Shown here: positions 45,200 to 53,926 of the stretch, in pieces | Position numbering within the stretch: the first letter of the stretch is position 1 | Layout: every line of letters begins with the position of its first letter | The notes under the pieces: model-generated | The model's input: only the letters and a program-made list of their open reading frames with translations | Databases searched by the model: none | Told to the model about the DNA's origin: nothing | Made by a program: the position numbers and the translations under genes | Source: Streptomyces dysideae | GTDB taxonomy: Bacteria; Actinomycetota; Actinomycetes; Streptomycetales; Streptomycetaceae | Assembly (NCBI RefSeq): GCF_001514305.1 | Contig: NZ_KQ949088.1 | Span: 62,001 to 126,000, forward strand | DNA length: 64,000 bases | Direction: 5' to 3'

Positions 45200-46734
45200 C
45201 CGTGACGACGGGGCGTGTCGTCTCCGGCCGCTACGAACTGTCCACGCTCATCGGACAGGGCGGCATGGGACAGGTCTGGACGGCGTACGACCAGCGGCTC
45301 GACCGGCGCGTGGCGGTGAAGCTGCTGCGCCCCGACAAGGTGGCCGGCCAGGACGCGGACGAACTGCGCCGCCGCTTCGTGCGCGAGTGCCGGGTGACAG
45401 CACAGGTCGACCACCCCGGCCTGGTCACCGTGCACGACGCGGGCAGCGAGGGCGAGGAGCTGTTCCTCGTCATGCAGTACGTCGACGGCGCCGACCTCGG
45501 CGACCACCTCGCCGAGCACGACCCGTACCCGTGGCAGTGGGCGGTCTCGGTAGCCGCGCAACTGTGCGCCGTGCTGAGCGCCGTGCACGCCGTGCCGATC
45601 GTCCACCGCGACCTCAAGCCGCGCAACGTGATGGTGAAGCAGGACGGCACGGTCACCGTCCTCGACCTCGGCGTCGCCTCCGTCATGGACACCGACACCA
45701 CGCGCCTCACCCACACCGGCTCCCCCATCGGCTCGCCCGCCTACATGGCCCCCGAGCAGGCCATGGGCGGTGCGGTCGGCCCGTACACCGACCTGTACGC
45801 ACTCGGCGTACTGCTGCACGAACTCCTCAGCGGCGACGTGCCGTTCGCGGGCTCCACGGCGCTCGGCGTGCTGCACCGGCACCTGTACGAGCCGCCGCAG
45901 CCCGTGCGCCGCATCCGCCCCGAAGTCCCCGAGGCGCTCGAAGCCCTGGTCCTGCGCCTGCTCGCCAAGGACCCGCAGCACCGCCCCGCCTCCGCGCAGG
46001 AGGTGTACGAGCACCTGGCGCTGCTCCTGCCCGCGCGCGGGACGCCCACCGGGGCGCCACTCGACCCCACACGCCCCTTCCTGCGCCCCCACGCCCCCTG
46101 GCCGGACCGCGCCCGCACGCCCGCGCCCCAGCCCGCCCCCGTCACACCGGCCGCGCCCGCCGCCGAGAAACCGGACGTCGCGCGCGCCGTCGACGAGGTC
46201 AAGCGCCTCCTCGGCGAGGGCCGCATCACCCAGGCCGTCGACATCCTCGGCGCGATCCTGCCCGCCGCCGCCGAACAGCACGGCGAGCACTCCCCGGTCG
46301 TGCGCACCCTGCGCAAGCAGTACGCGGCCACGCTCATGGACGACGGCCAGTACCGGCGCGCGCTGCCCGAACTGCGCCGTCTCGCCGACGAACGCGCCGC
46401 CGAGGCCGGCCACGCCGACCCCCAGTCCCTGCGCTTCCGCTACGACGCCGCCCAGTGCCTGGAGCAGCTCGGCGAACCGGTGGCCGCGCTCGCCGAGTAC
46501 CGCGCGCTGCTGCCGTACTACGAGAACCAGTACGTCTCGGCCGGCGACCCCGCACTCGCCCACGACGTCCGCCGCCGCATCGGCCACCTTCTCCTCGCCC
46601 TCGGCGACCGGCCCGCCGCCCACGACACCCTGGCCCGTCTCCTGGCCGACGTGGAACGGCTGCACGGCCCCGGCCATCCGCTCGTCGCGGAGGTGCGCCG
46701 GACGCTGGCCTGGCTGGGACAGGTGCGCGGCTGA
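45196..46734 (+). CDS. Eukaryotic-type Ser/Thr protein kinase with TPR-like C-terminus
   Basis: 512 aa. Kinase domain: glycine loop LIGQGGMGQVWTAYD, VAVKLL Lys, catalytic loop HRDLKPRNVMVK, DLG in place of DFG, and YMAPEQA. No transmembrane helix. Residues ~330-512 are helical repeats resembling TPRs (LLGEGRITQAVDILGAILP...), a likely protein-binding platform. GTG start overlaps the upstream membrane protein gene. Cytosolic kinase probably tied to the membrane through that protein. Confidence 0.93.
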   Translation: MTVTTGRVVSGRYELSTLIGQGGMGQVWTAYDQRLDRRVAVKLLRPDKVAGQDADELRRRFVRECRVTAQVDHPGLVTVHDAGSEGEELFLVMQYVDGADLGDHLAEHDPYPWQWAVSVAAQLCAVLSAVHAVPIVHRDLKPRNVMVKQDGTVTVLDLGVASVMDTDTTRLTHTGSPIGSPAYMAPEQAMGGAVGPYTDLYALGVLLHELLSGDVPFAGSTALGVLHRHLYEPPQPVRRIRPEVPEALEALVLRLLAKDPQHRPASAQEVYEHLALLLPARGTPTGAPLDPTRPFLRPHAPWPDRARTPAPQPAPVTPAAPAAEKPDVARAVDEVKRLLGEGRITQAVDILGAILPAAAEQHGEHSPVVRTLRKQYAATLMDDGQYRRALPELRRLADERAAEAGHADPQSLRFRYDAAQCLEQLGEPVAALAEYRALLPYYENQYVSAGDPALAHDVRRRIGHLLLALGDRPAAHDTLARLLADVERLHGPGHPLVAEVRRTLAWLGQVRG

Positions 46735-46933
46735 GCCCCCGGAGGCCGCCGGCGCGGCGTGGTGGTGCCCGAAGTCCTGGTGAATCCTTGGTCGAATGGG
46801 TTGGCCAGAGCCCGGCCACTGCCTACCATCGATCACCGCAAGACTTTGTGCGCCCGCCCGTCGCCCGACCACCACCCCTCAACGAGGCGCTGGCGCGCCG
46901 CACCTGTCATTGCAGTCTCCTCAGGAGGTCTCC

Positions 46934-47581
46934 TTGCACCGCCGCCGACGTCGCACCGCGCTCCTCCTCTCCGCCGCAATCGCCGCGGCCCCCCTCATCA
47001 CCGCCTGCGGAAACGATGCGCACCCGGGCGCGGCGGCCGTCGTCGGCGGCCAGCGGATCACCGTCTCGCAGCTGGAGAACAGGGTGAGCGAGGTGCGCGC
47101 GGCCCAGCGGGCGGCCGTGCCGGACGACGCCCAGTACGCGCAGGCCATCGCCAAGACCGGCACCCTCGCCCGCGACACCCTGCACAGCATGGTCCTCGAC
47201 CGGGTGCTGCACCGCGCCGCCCAGGACGCGGGCGTGACGGTCACCCGCAAGGAGATCCAGCAGATGCGCGCCGGCCTGGAACAGCAGGTCGGCGGCCCCG
47301 AGGCACTGGAGACGGCCTGGCTCCAGCAGTACGGCATCGCCCCGGAACGCCTCGAGGAGAACCTCCACCTCCAGCTGGAGGCCCAGAAACTCGCCGCCGC
47401 GCTCGGCACCGCCACCGACAGGCCGGACTTCTGGAACGCCCTGGCCGAGGCGTCCAAGAAACTCGGCATCGACCTCAACCCCCGGTACGGCACCTGGGAC
47501 GTCCAGCGGAGCAGCCGGGTCGACACGAAGACGCCGTGGGTGCGCGAGGTGACGGCGGCGGGGACGCAGCAGACGACGTGA
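46934..47581 (+). CDS. SurA-N-like lipoprotein (periplasmic-type chaperone)
   Basis: 215 aa. TTG start with AGGAGG five bases upstream. Basic start and lipobox APLITACGN, then a SurA/PrsA-type N-terminal domain (ITVSQLENRVSEVRAAQRAA, TRKEIQQMRAGLE). No PPIase (parvulin) domain is present, so it is a chaperone-like rather than isomerase form. It lies upstream of mazG with 177 bp between, containing a 16-bp tandem duplication at its stop. Confidence 0.88.
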   Translation: MHRRRRRTALLLSAAIAAAPLITACGNDAHPGAAAVVGGQRITVSQLENRVSEVRAAQRAAVPDDAQYAQAIAKTGTLARDTLHSMVLDRVLHRAAQDAGVTVTRKEIQQMRAGLEQQVGGPEALETAWLQQYGIAPERLEENLHLQLEAQKLAAALGTATDRPDFWNALAEASKKLGIDLNPRYGTWDVQRSSRVDTKTPWVREVTAAGTQQTT

Positions 47582-47610
47582 GGCAGCGGACGGCTGAGGC
47601 AGCGGACGGC
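47579..47610 (+). repeat. 16-bp perfect tandem duplication at SurA-like stop codon
   Basis: TGAGGCAGCGGACGGC occurs at 47579-47594 and 47595-47610 and begins a third time at 47611. The first TGA is the stop codon. Confidence 0.85.
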
Positions 47611-47710
47611 TGAGGCGGCGTAACGGTCCTGCGCCGCGGTCAGGGCCAAGGGCTGGGGCAGAGCCAGGGGCAGGGCCGACGATCATACGATCGCACTGTC
47701 ACCCCCACCC

Positions 47711-47719
47711 TGTGGACAA
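47711..47719 (-). promoter_or_regulatory. DnaA box upstream of mazG
   Basis: TGTGGACAA is the reverse complement of TTGTCCACA, the DnaA box preferred in Streptomyces oriC. It lies 40 bp before mazG, in a gap with no other clear signal. A single 9-mer, so chance is possible. Confidence 0.4.
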
Positions 47720-47758
47720 CTGATCGTCTTGCCCGGCGGTGTGCGTTAGCTTCGAATC

Positions 47759-48742
47759 GTGAACGCAACCAGCCCCGAAGCCACGTCCGGCCCCGGCCGT
47801 ATCGTCCTGCTCACCACCAGCCACCGCGTCGCGCCCGGCCTGCTGTCCTGGCCCGCCTGGCAGGCGCTGCACGCCGCCGACCGGGTGCTGTGCGCGGACG
47901 GCGCGCACCCGCAGCTGCCGTATCTGCGCGAGGCCGGCATAGCGGTCGACGAGGCCGCCCCGACCGCCCAGCAGCTGGTCGACGCGTGCGTCGGCGGACG
48001 GACGGTCGTGGTCGTGGCGACGGGCGAGGGCGAACCGGCGCTCACCGACGGCCTGGCGCGCCTCGCGGGCTCCGGCCGGATCAACATGCCGGACCTGGAG
48101 CTCCTCCCCGCCTCCTACGACCTGCCGGGCGCCCGCCTCCTCGACCTCGTCCAGGTCATGGACCGCATCCGCGCCGAGTGCCCCTGGTCGTCCCAGCAGA
48201 CCCACAAGGGCCTGGCCAAGTACGGCATCGAGGAGGCGTACGAACTCGTCGAGGCGATCGAGGAGGGCGACCGCGACGAACTCCGCGAGGAACTCGGCGA
48301 CGTCCTGCTCCAGGTCGTCTTCCACGCCCGCATCGCGGAAGAGGACCCGGACGCCCCCTTCTCCATCGACGACGTCGCCGGGGGCATCGTCACCAAGCTG
48401 ATCCACCGCCACCCGCACGTCTTCGGCGACGAGACGGCGACGACCCCCGAGGAGGTCAAGGAACACTGGCTGCGCACCAAGGCCATCGAGAAGCAGCGGG
48501 AGTCGGTGACCGAGGGCATACCCCTGGGCCAGCCGGGCCTCGCCCTCGCGGCGAAGCTGGCGTCCCGGGTCCGCACGGCGGGTCTCGACGTACCGCTTCC
48601 GGCGGGGGAGGGCATCGGGTACGAGCTGCTCGCGCTGGCGGTCCGGGCCGAGGCGGCCGGGGTGGATCCGGAGGCGGCGTTGCGGGTTGCCGCGAGGGCC
48701 TATCGGGATGCCGTGCGGGCTGCTGAGGGGCTCTCCGGTTAG
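47759..48742 (+). CDS. mazG: MazG nucleoside triphosphate pyrophosphohydrolase
   Basis: 327 aa. Hydrolyses (d)NTPs to NMP and PPi, guarding against damaged nucleotides. The N-terminal ~120 residues resemble a degenerate SAM-methylase-fold (YabN-type) domain. MazG domain: VMDRIRAECPWSSQQTHKGL, the metal-binding ELVEAIEEGDRDELREELGD and VVFHARIAEED. Start GTG 47759. A STAND-type gene follows. Confidence 0.95.
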   Translation: MNATSPEATSGPGRIVLLTTSHRVAPGLLSWPAWQALHAADRVLCADGAHPQLPYLREAGIAVDEAAPTAQQLVDACVGGRTVVVVATGEGEPALTDGLARLAGSGRINMPDLELLPASYDLPGARLLDLVQVMDRIRAECPWSSQQTHKGLAKYGIEEAYELVEAIEEGDRDELREELGDVLLQVVFHARIAEEDPDAPFSIDDVAGGIVTKLIHRHPHVFGDETATTPEEVKEHWLRTKAIEKQRESVTEGIPLGQPGLALAAKLASRVRTAGLDVPLPAGEGIGYELLALAVRAEAAGVDPEAALRVAARAYRDAVRAAEGLSG

Positions 48743-48784
48743 TACCGTTGCCCCTACGGGCGGGTGCGAGGCGTGGGGGCCGGT

Positions 48785-51091
48785 GTGGCAACGGAGTTGG
48801 AGCAGCTCAGAGGCGACCTTGTGCGCGCGATGCGTCGCTCGCCGGACACGGCACGGCGGGTCATGGAGGTGCTGGAGCGGCTGGACGTCATCGGGATCAC
48901 CGAGGCCTGGAACCCGAAGCTGGTCGGGCGGAGCACAGCCAGAGCGCGGCTCAGGTCGTTGGAGAACCTGCGCACCCGGTATCCCCGCGCCTTCGCGGAG
49001 CTCCAGGCCATCGCGGCGGAGCACACCGACGCACCCGCGTCGAGAAGCGTCGCCGCCGGCCGCGACATCGGTGTCGCCGTCACCGGAGACCACAACCAGT
49101 TCGTCATCGGCAACCCCGGTCTTCCCCAGACCTCCGGAGACCACGTCGACTTCCGCGACGGCACCTTCCACGACCCGGTCATCGGCGTGCAGCACAACCA
49201 CTACGGCACCGTCCCCGCCCCGGTGGAGTGGCGGCCGGTCGGGCAGGTGGAGCCGCTGGAGTTCGGCGTACACCGGACCAGACGGGTGCCGGGGGAGCCC
49301 GACGTACCGCCGTACGTCCAGCGGGACCGCGACGAGGACCTGCGTGCCGAGCTCGCCCACAGCGGCCTGGTGCTGATCCTGGGGGAGCCGTACGCGGGCA
49401 AGTCGTACACGGCGTGGCACGGTGTGCGGTCGCTGGCGGACCCGAACCAGCCGGCGTCGGAGGAGCACCGGTTCCACGCCCCGGACCCCGGCGAGGACAT
49501 ACGGGCCCTGCTCGCCGCACTGCGCGGGAAGTCCGGCAAGTACGTCGTCTGGCTGGACGAGCTGACCGACCATCTCGACGGCGGTGACCTGGAACCCCGG
49601 CTGCTGGTACGGCTCACCGGCCTCGGTGCCGTCGTGCTCGGCACGATGAGCCCCGACGAGTACTACCGGCGGCGCGCCGGAACCGGCCCCGGCGACAAGG
49701 TCGTCGCCGCGGCCCGCACGGTGACGCTGTCGCGCGAGTGGAGGACGGCCGAGCTGGAGCGGCTGGCGGTGCTCGACGATCCGCGCGCGTTCCCGGCGTA
49801 CATGTGGAGCGGAAGGGAGGGGGCGGCCTCGTACTTCGCGGTCGGGCACCTGCTGTTCGACGAGTGGCGCCGCTCCGGGACCCGACTGGAGCACCCGCGC
49901 GGGCAGTTACTGGTCCGGGCGGCGGTCGACCTCGCCCGGTGCGGGGTCACGGGGGCGGTACCGGGCGAGCTGCTGAGGAGGGTTCAGGAGCAGTACGGGG
50001 AGGAGGAACGGGAGTCGTTCGAGGACGCGCTCGCATGGGCGACGGCGCCGCTGTTCGGGGTGTCGGGGCTGCTCGTGCAGGGCGACGAAGGTGACACGGC
50101 CGGCACCTGGCGGGCGTACGGCGCCCTGGTCGCGGAGGCGCTGAGCTCGGGCGACCTGGAACCGGTACCGGACGAGGTGTGGTGGACGCTGCTCGACGCG
50201 GCCGGGGAACAGGACTCCCCGCTCGTCTTCCGTGCCGTACTCGATGCCGCCTGCACGGCGCTGCAGGCCCGGATCGAGGCAGGGGATCCGGCGGTGGCGC
50301 TCGGGTTCGCCCGGCGTACCGAGGGCGAAGAGCGGGAGGCATGGCTGCGCAGGGCGGCGGACGCCGGGCACCCGGACGCGGCCGTGGACCTGGCGGAGAT
50401 CCTGCGGGACCGCGCCGACGAGGCCGGCGCGCTGACGTATCTGGAGCAGGCGGCCGAGGTGGGCAGCTCCCGTGCCGCGGCGGCGCTCGGCAGCCTGCTG
50501 CGGAAGCGGGCCGAGTACTGGCTGCGCACGGCGGCCGAAGCCGGTGACGGGGCGGCGGCGCACGAGCTGGGCGACATGCTGGTGGGGTCGGGGCACGAGG
50601 ACGAAGCGGCGCGCTGGTACCTCAAGGCACTGACCGCGGGCCACCACGAGGTCGCCGCGAGCATGGGCACGCTTCTCAACAGCTGGCGGGATCCCTATGC
50701 GGAGGTCTGGCTTCGCTACGGTGCCGCGTGGGGTGACCTGCGTGCCGTGGCCGAACTGGCCTTCCACCTGTCGTGTCAGCCCGAGCACGACAAGGACGAG
50801 GTGGACCGCCTCTACCGGCAGGCGGCGGAAGGCGGAGACGCGAACGCGGCGCGCGCCCTCGGCACGTCGCTGGAGCGCCAGGGCCGGTTCGACGAGGCGA
50901 TGGCGTTGTACCACCAAGCCTTCGAAGGGGACATCCCGGGTGCCGCGCGGTCCATCGGGCTGCTGCTGAGGAGACAGGGCAAGTCCGAGGAAGCCGAGGA
51001 ATGGCTGAGCAAGGCCGTCGCCACTATCCCGCCCCCGCCACCCATCCCCACCCCCACCCCCACCGACTCTCCGGATACCGTCGGGGAGTGA
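48785..51091 (+). CDS. STAND-like ATPase with Sel1/TPR repeats
   Basis: 768 aa from GTG 48785; in-frame GTGs at 48764 and 48773 are alternatives and none has a clear ribosome-binding site. N-terminal helical adaptor (~1-85), then short beta-repeats (SVAAGRDIGVAVTGDHNQFV), a P-loop ATPase (GEPYAGKS at ~200, Walker B YVVWLDELTD), a helical middle, and ~510-760 Sel1/TPR repeats (WLRTAAEAGDGAAAHELGDM, YRQAAEGGDANAARALGTSL). STAND ATPases with repeat sensors are innate-immune-like switches; the effector is probably the N-terminal adaptor's partner, not in this gene. Codon 375 is TTA. The stop overlaps the P450 start by four bases (GTGA), which ties an otherwise unrelated gene to it. Confidence 0.85.
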   Translation: MATELEQLRGDLVRAMRRSPDTARRVMEVLERLDVIGITEAWNPKLVGRSTARARLRSLENLRTRYPRAFAELQAIAAEHTDAPASRSVAAGRDIGVAVTGDHNQFVIGNPGLPQTSGDHVDFRDGTFHDPVIGVQHNHYGTVPAPVEWRPVGQVEPLEFGVHRTRRVPGEPDVPPYVQRDRDEDLRAELAHSGLVLILGEPYAGKSYTAWHGVRSLADPNQPASEEHRFHAPDPGEDIRALLAALRGKSGKYVVWLDELTDHLDGGDLEPRLLVRLTGLGAVVLGTMSPDEYYRRRAGTGPGDKVVAAARTVTLSREWRTAELERLAVLDDPRAFPAYMWSGREGAASYFAVGHLLFDEWRRSGTRLEHPRGQLLVRAAVDLARCGVTGAVPGELLRRVQEQYGEEERESFEDALAWATAPLFGVSGLLVQGDEGDTAGTWRAYGALVAEALSSGDLEPVPDEVWWTLLDAAGEQDSPLVFRAVLDAACTALQARIEAGDPAVALGFARRTEGEEREAWLRRAADAGHPDAAVDLAEILRDRADEAGALTYLEQAAEVGSSRAAAALGSLLRKRAEYWLRTAAEAGDGAAAHELGDMLVGSGHEDEAARWYLKALTAGHHEVAASMGTLLNSWRDPYAEVWLRYGAAWGDLRAVAELAFHLSCQPEHDKDEVDRLYRQAAEGGDANAARALGTSLERQGRFDEAMALYHQAFEGDIPGAARSIGLLLRRQGKSEEAEEWLSKAVATIPPPPPIPTPTPTDSPDTVGE
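49907..49909 (+). promoter_or_regulatory. In-frame TTA codon in STAND-Sel1 gene
   Basis: Codon 375 (in HPRGQLLVRA) is TTA, read by the bldA tRNA in Streptomyces, so full translation is expected mainly late in development. Confidence 0.8.
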
Positions 51092-52368
51092 CCAACCAGC
51101 CCCACCCTCCGACCCCCACCCCGGCGGCACCCGACCTCTTCACCTGGGAGTTCGCCACCAACCCCTACCCGGCCTACGCCTGGCTCCGCGACCACGCCCC
51201 CGTCCACCGGACACAGCTCCCCAGCGGCGTGGAGGCCTGGCTGGTCACCCGCTACACCGACGCCAAGCAGGCCCTCGCCGACCAGCGGCTCTCCAAGAAC
51301 CCGGCCCACCACGACGAACCGGCCCACGCCAAGGGCAAGACGGGCATCCCCGGTGAGCGCAAGGCCGAGTTGATGACGCATCTGCTGAACATCGACCCGC
51401 CGGACCACACGAGACTCCGTCGGCTGGTCAGCAAGGCGTTCACGCCCCGCCGGGTCGCCGAGTTCGCGCCCCGCGTGCAGGAGCTGACGGATCAGCTGAT
51501 CGACCGGTTCGCCGCGGAAGGGTCCGCCGATCTCATCCACGAGTTCGCCTTCCCGCTCCCCATCTACGCGATCTGCGACCTGCTCGGCGTCCCCCGTGAG
51601 GACCAGGACGACTTCCGGGACTGGGCGGGCATGATGATCCGGCACGGCGGAGGACCGCGGGGCGGCGTCGCGCGGTCGGTGAAGAAGATGCGGGGCTATC
51701 TCGCCGACCTCATCCACCGCAAGCGCGAGGCGCTGCCCGCGGAGCCCGCCCCCGGCGAGGACCTCATCTCCGCCCTCATCCGCGCCTCCGACCACGGCGA
51801 GCACCTCACCGAGAACGAGGCAGCGGCGATGGCGTTCATCCTGCTGTTCGCCGGCTTCGAGACCACCGTCAACCTCATCGGCAACGGCACCTACGCCCTC
51901 CTCACCCACCCCGAGCAGCGCGCCCGCCTCCAGCAGTCCCTCGCCGCCGGCGAACGCGGCCTCCTGGAAACCGGCGTCGAGGAACTCCTCCGCTACGACG
52001 GCCCCGTGGAGCTGGCCACCTGGCGGTTCGCCACCCAGCCGCTCAGCATCGGCGGCCAGGACATAGCCCCCGGCGACCCGGTCCTCGTCGTGCTCGCCGC
52101 CGCCGACCGGGACCCGGAGCGGTTCGCCGACCCCGACGTCCTGGATCTCGGACGGCGTGACAACCAGCACCTCGGCTACGGCCACGGCATCCACTACTGC
52201 CTCGGGGCCCCGCTCGCCCGTCTGGAGGGCCAGACCGCGCTCGCCACCCTCCTCACCCGTCTCCCGGACCTGCAACTCGCCGTGGATCCCGCCGACTTGC
52301 GGTGGCGCGGCGGCCTCATCATGCGGGGACTGCGCACCCTGCCCGTGGAGTTCACGCCCCTCCGGTAA
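51088..52368 (+). CDS. Cytochrome P450 (CYP107-type)
   Basis: 426 aa. Bacterial class I P450 needing ferredoxin partners encoded elsewhere. Seen: C-helix region LLNIDPPDHTRLRRLVSKAF, I-helix oxygen-binding LLFAGFETTVN (Phe where His is usual), ExxR as EELLR, and the haem loop GYGHGIHYCLGAPLARLE with the Cys ligand. Position next to rpfC/rpfA/eno matches SCO3099 (CYP107U1), which I recall as affecting sporulation in S. coelicolor; function here is inferred from position. GTG start overlaps the STAND gene stop. Confidence 0.93.
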   Translation: MTNQPHPPTPTPAAPDLFTWEFATNPYPAYAWLRDHAPVHRTQLPSGVEAWLVTRYTDAKQALADQRLSKNPAHHDEPAHAKGKTGIPGERKAELMTHLLNIDPPDHTRLRRLVSKAFTPRRVAEFAPRVQELTDQLIDRFAAEGSADLIHEFAFPLPIYAICDLLGVPREDQDDFRDWAGMMIRHGGGPRGGVARSVKKMRGYLADLIHRKREALPAEPAPGEDLISALIRASDHGEHLTENEAAAMAFILLFAGFETTVNLIGNGTYALLTHPEQRARLQQSLAAGERGLLETGVEELLRYDGPVELATWRFATQPLSIGGQDIAPGDPVLVVLAAADRDPERFADPDVLDLGRRDNQHLGYGHGIHYCLGAPLARLEGQTALATLLTRLPDLQLAVDPADLRWRGGLIMRGLRTLPVEFTPLR

Positions 52369-52461
52369 CCAACCGGAGCAAGTACCATCGCCGCGCAAAG
52401 CCGCCGCAAACGTGACACACCCTCAAGTCTGTGATCTTCACGTGATCTACGCGACGTTAAC

Positions 52462-52489
52462 TTGTGACAAGTGATCGTCTGCCTATACG
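52462..52489 (+). promoter_or_regulatory. Candidate promoter of first Rpf gene
   Basis: TTGTGA (52462-52467) and TATACG (52484-52489) with a 16-bp spacer, about 70 bp before the ATG. GTGATCTTCACGTGATC at ~52432 just upstream looks like a dyad that Crp-type or MtrA-type regulators could bind. Confidence 0.4.
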
Positions 52490-52560
52490 TTCACGGATCA
52501 ACGCGGCGCCCCGGCAACACCCGCCGCGCCGCACCCTGCCGTCTCGCGAAAGGTCCCCGC

Positions 52561-53541
52561 ATGCTCTCCGGGAACGGTCGTCACCGTCGCCCCCGCCAGG
52601 CCCCGGCGCTCCTCGTGGCAGCCGGCGTGACCGGGTCCGCCATCGCCATCCCGCTCCTCGGCGCCACCGGCGCGAGCGCGGCCGACGGCACCACGTGGGA
52701 CCGGGTCGCGGAGTGCGAGACCGGCGGCGCCTGGAGCGAGAACGACGGCAACGGCTACTACGGCGGCCTGCAGATGTCCCAGGAGAACTGGGACAAGTAC
52801 GGCGGCCTCGCCTACGCCCCCACCGCCGACCAGGCCAGCCGCCAGCAGCAGATAGCCGTCGCCGAGAGGGTCCTCGCGGACCAGGGCACCGTCGCGTGGC
52901 CGACCTGCGGGCCGCTCTCCGGACTGGGCAGGGACTCCGCGTCGGCTGACGTCGACACGGGCGTCGGGGGCGACTCCTCGTCCGGGTCCGGATCGTCCGA
53001 CACCTCCGACTCGCCCGGACTGCTCGACTCCATAGGCGGCTCGGCGGACAGTTCGAAGGGCGACCCGCCCGCTTCGCCCTCTCCGTCCATTTCGCCGGAT
53101 AAGACGGATAAGACGGATAAGACGGATAAGGCGGATGGTGGCACTGGATCAGACACCAAGTTCGATACATCCCCCGACGTCGATGCGGGTAAGTCGCAGG
53201 AAACCGACAGTTCACCCACCGAAACCCCCAAGAGTGACGAGTCGGGCGACTCTGGGCAGAGCGAAGGCTCTTCGGCCCTGACCGACACCGGCCCCGACGT
53301 GCCCGCCGACGCCGCCGCCGGCACCGGCCGTCATCGCGGCGACAGTGCCGACGAGGGTGCCGTCGACGGCTCCTACGTCGTCCGCCCCGGGGACAACCTC
53401 TCCGCCATCGCCGACTCCCTTGACCTGAGTGGCGGATGGCGGGGCCTCTACGCCGAGAACAAGTCGACCCTCGGCAATGACCCGGACCTCATCATCCCCG
53501 GTCAGACCCTTGAAGTCGGTGTCGAATCGGGCGAAAAGTAG
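52561..53541 (+). CDS. rpfC: Resuscitation-promoting factor, transglycosylase-like + LysM (RpfC-like)
   Basis: 326 aa secreted muralytic enzyme. Signal peptide ending TGASA, then an Rpf domain (TTWDRVAECETGGAWSENDG with catalytic Glu, NGYYGGLQMSQENWDKYGG), a long Ser/Asp/Thr linker with a 9-bp coding repeat (DKT, four copies from 53098) and a C-terminal LysM (YVVRPGDNLSAIADSLDLSG). It cleaves peptidoglycan to aid spore germination and growth. GAAAGG lies eight bases before the ATG. Symbol assigned from gene order near eno. Confidence 0.9.
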   Translation: MLSGNGRHRRPRQAPALLVAAGVTGSAIAIPLLGATGASAADGTTWDRVAECETGGAWSENDGNGYYGGLQMSQENWDKYGGLAYAPTADQASRQQQIAVAERVLADQGTVAWPTCGPLSGLGRDSASADVDTGVGGDSSSGSGSSDTSDSPGLLDSIGGSADSSKGDPPASPSPSISPDKTDKTDKTDKADGGTGSDTKFDTSPDVDAGKSQETDSSPTETPKSDESGDSGQSEGSSALTDTGPDVPADAAAGTGRHRGDSADEGAVDGSYVVRPGDNLSAIADSLDLSGGWRGLYAENKSTLGNDPDLIIPGQTLEVGVESGEK

Positions 53542-53667
53542 CGGGAGTTCGCGTCATGGTTCGTCGCTGAATGTCCGTTTTGATAGCGGTGAGAGATAGA
53601 TCTCAGAAGCCCTGATCGTCTTTGAAATTCCGGGAATCGCATGTCTACGGTCGGGACCGCTCGTCAC

Positions 53668-53912
53668 CACGAGCCCCGGCTGCCGCAACGCCGAATCCTG
53701 CCAGCGGCCGTACGGGAACAGTCGTCGCGTCAAGCGCCGTAGGCAGGAGCGGGGGACCCAAGGTAAGCGCCGGGTCCGGGAGTTGAGGCCCTTCGGGGTG
53801 GCTCGCGACCGGAACCGGCTTGGGGTGAAGCCGTGCCGCGCACGCAACGTGCGGGACACGACCGGGCAACTCAACCGGCCCGAACCCGACAGCTCACCTC
53901 GTAGGCGTCGGT
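53668..53912 (+). ncRNA. ydaO/yuaA-type c-di-AMP riboswitch (approximate limits)
   Basis: The 385-bp leader of rpfA carries the conserved ydaO blocks in order: GCCGAATCCTGCC (~53689), GGCAGGAGCGGGGGACCCA (~53742), TTGGGGTGAAGCCG (~53820), CCGGGCAACTC (~53862) and CCCGAACCCGACAGCTCACC (~53880). Binding of c-di-AMP is known to lower rpfA expression in S. coelicolor. The final helix runs into the Shine-Dalgarno GAGGGG, so translation could be blocked as well as transcription. Confidence 0.9.
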
Positions 53913-53926
53913 GAGGGGATCTCTCC

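Noticed and set aside
53098..53133. 9-bp GATAAGACG repeat as a regulatory iteron
   Set aside because: In-frame DKT linker repeat inside the Rpf gene; no origin or plasmid gene nearby.
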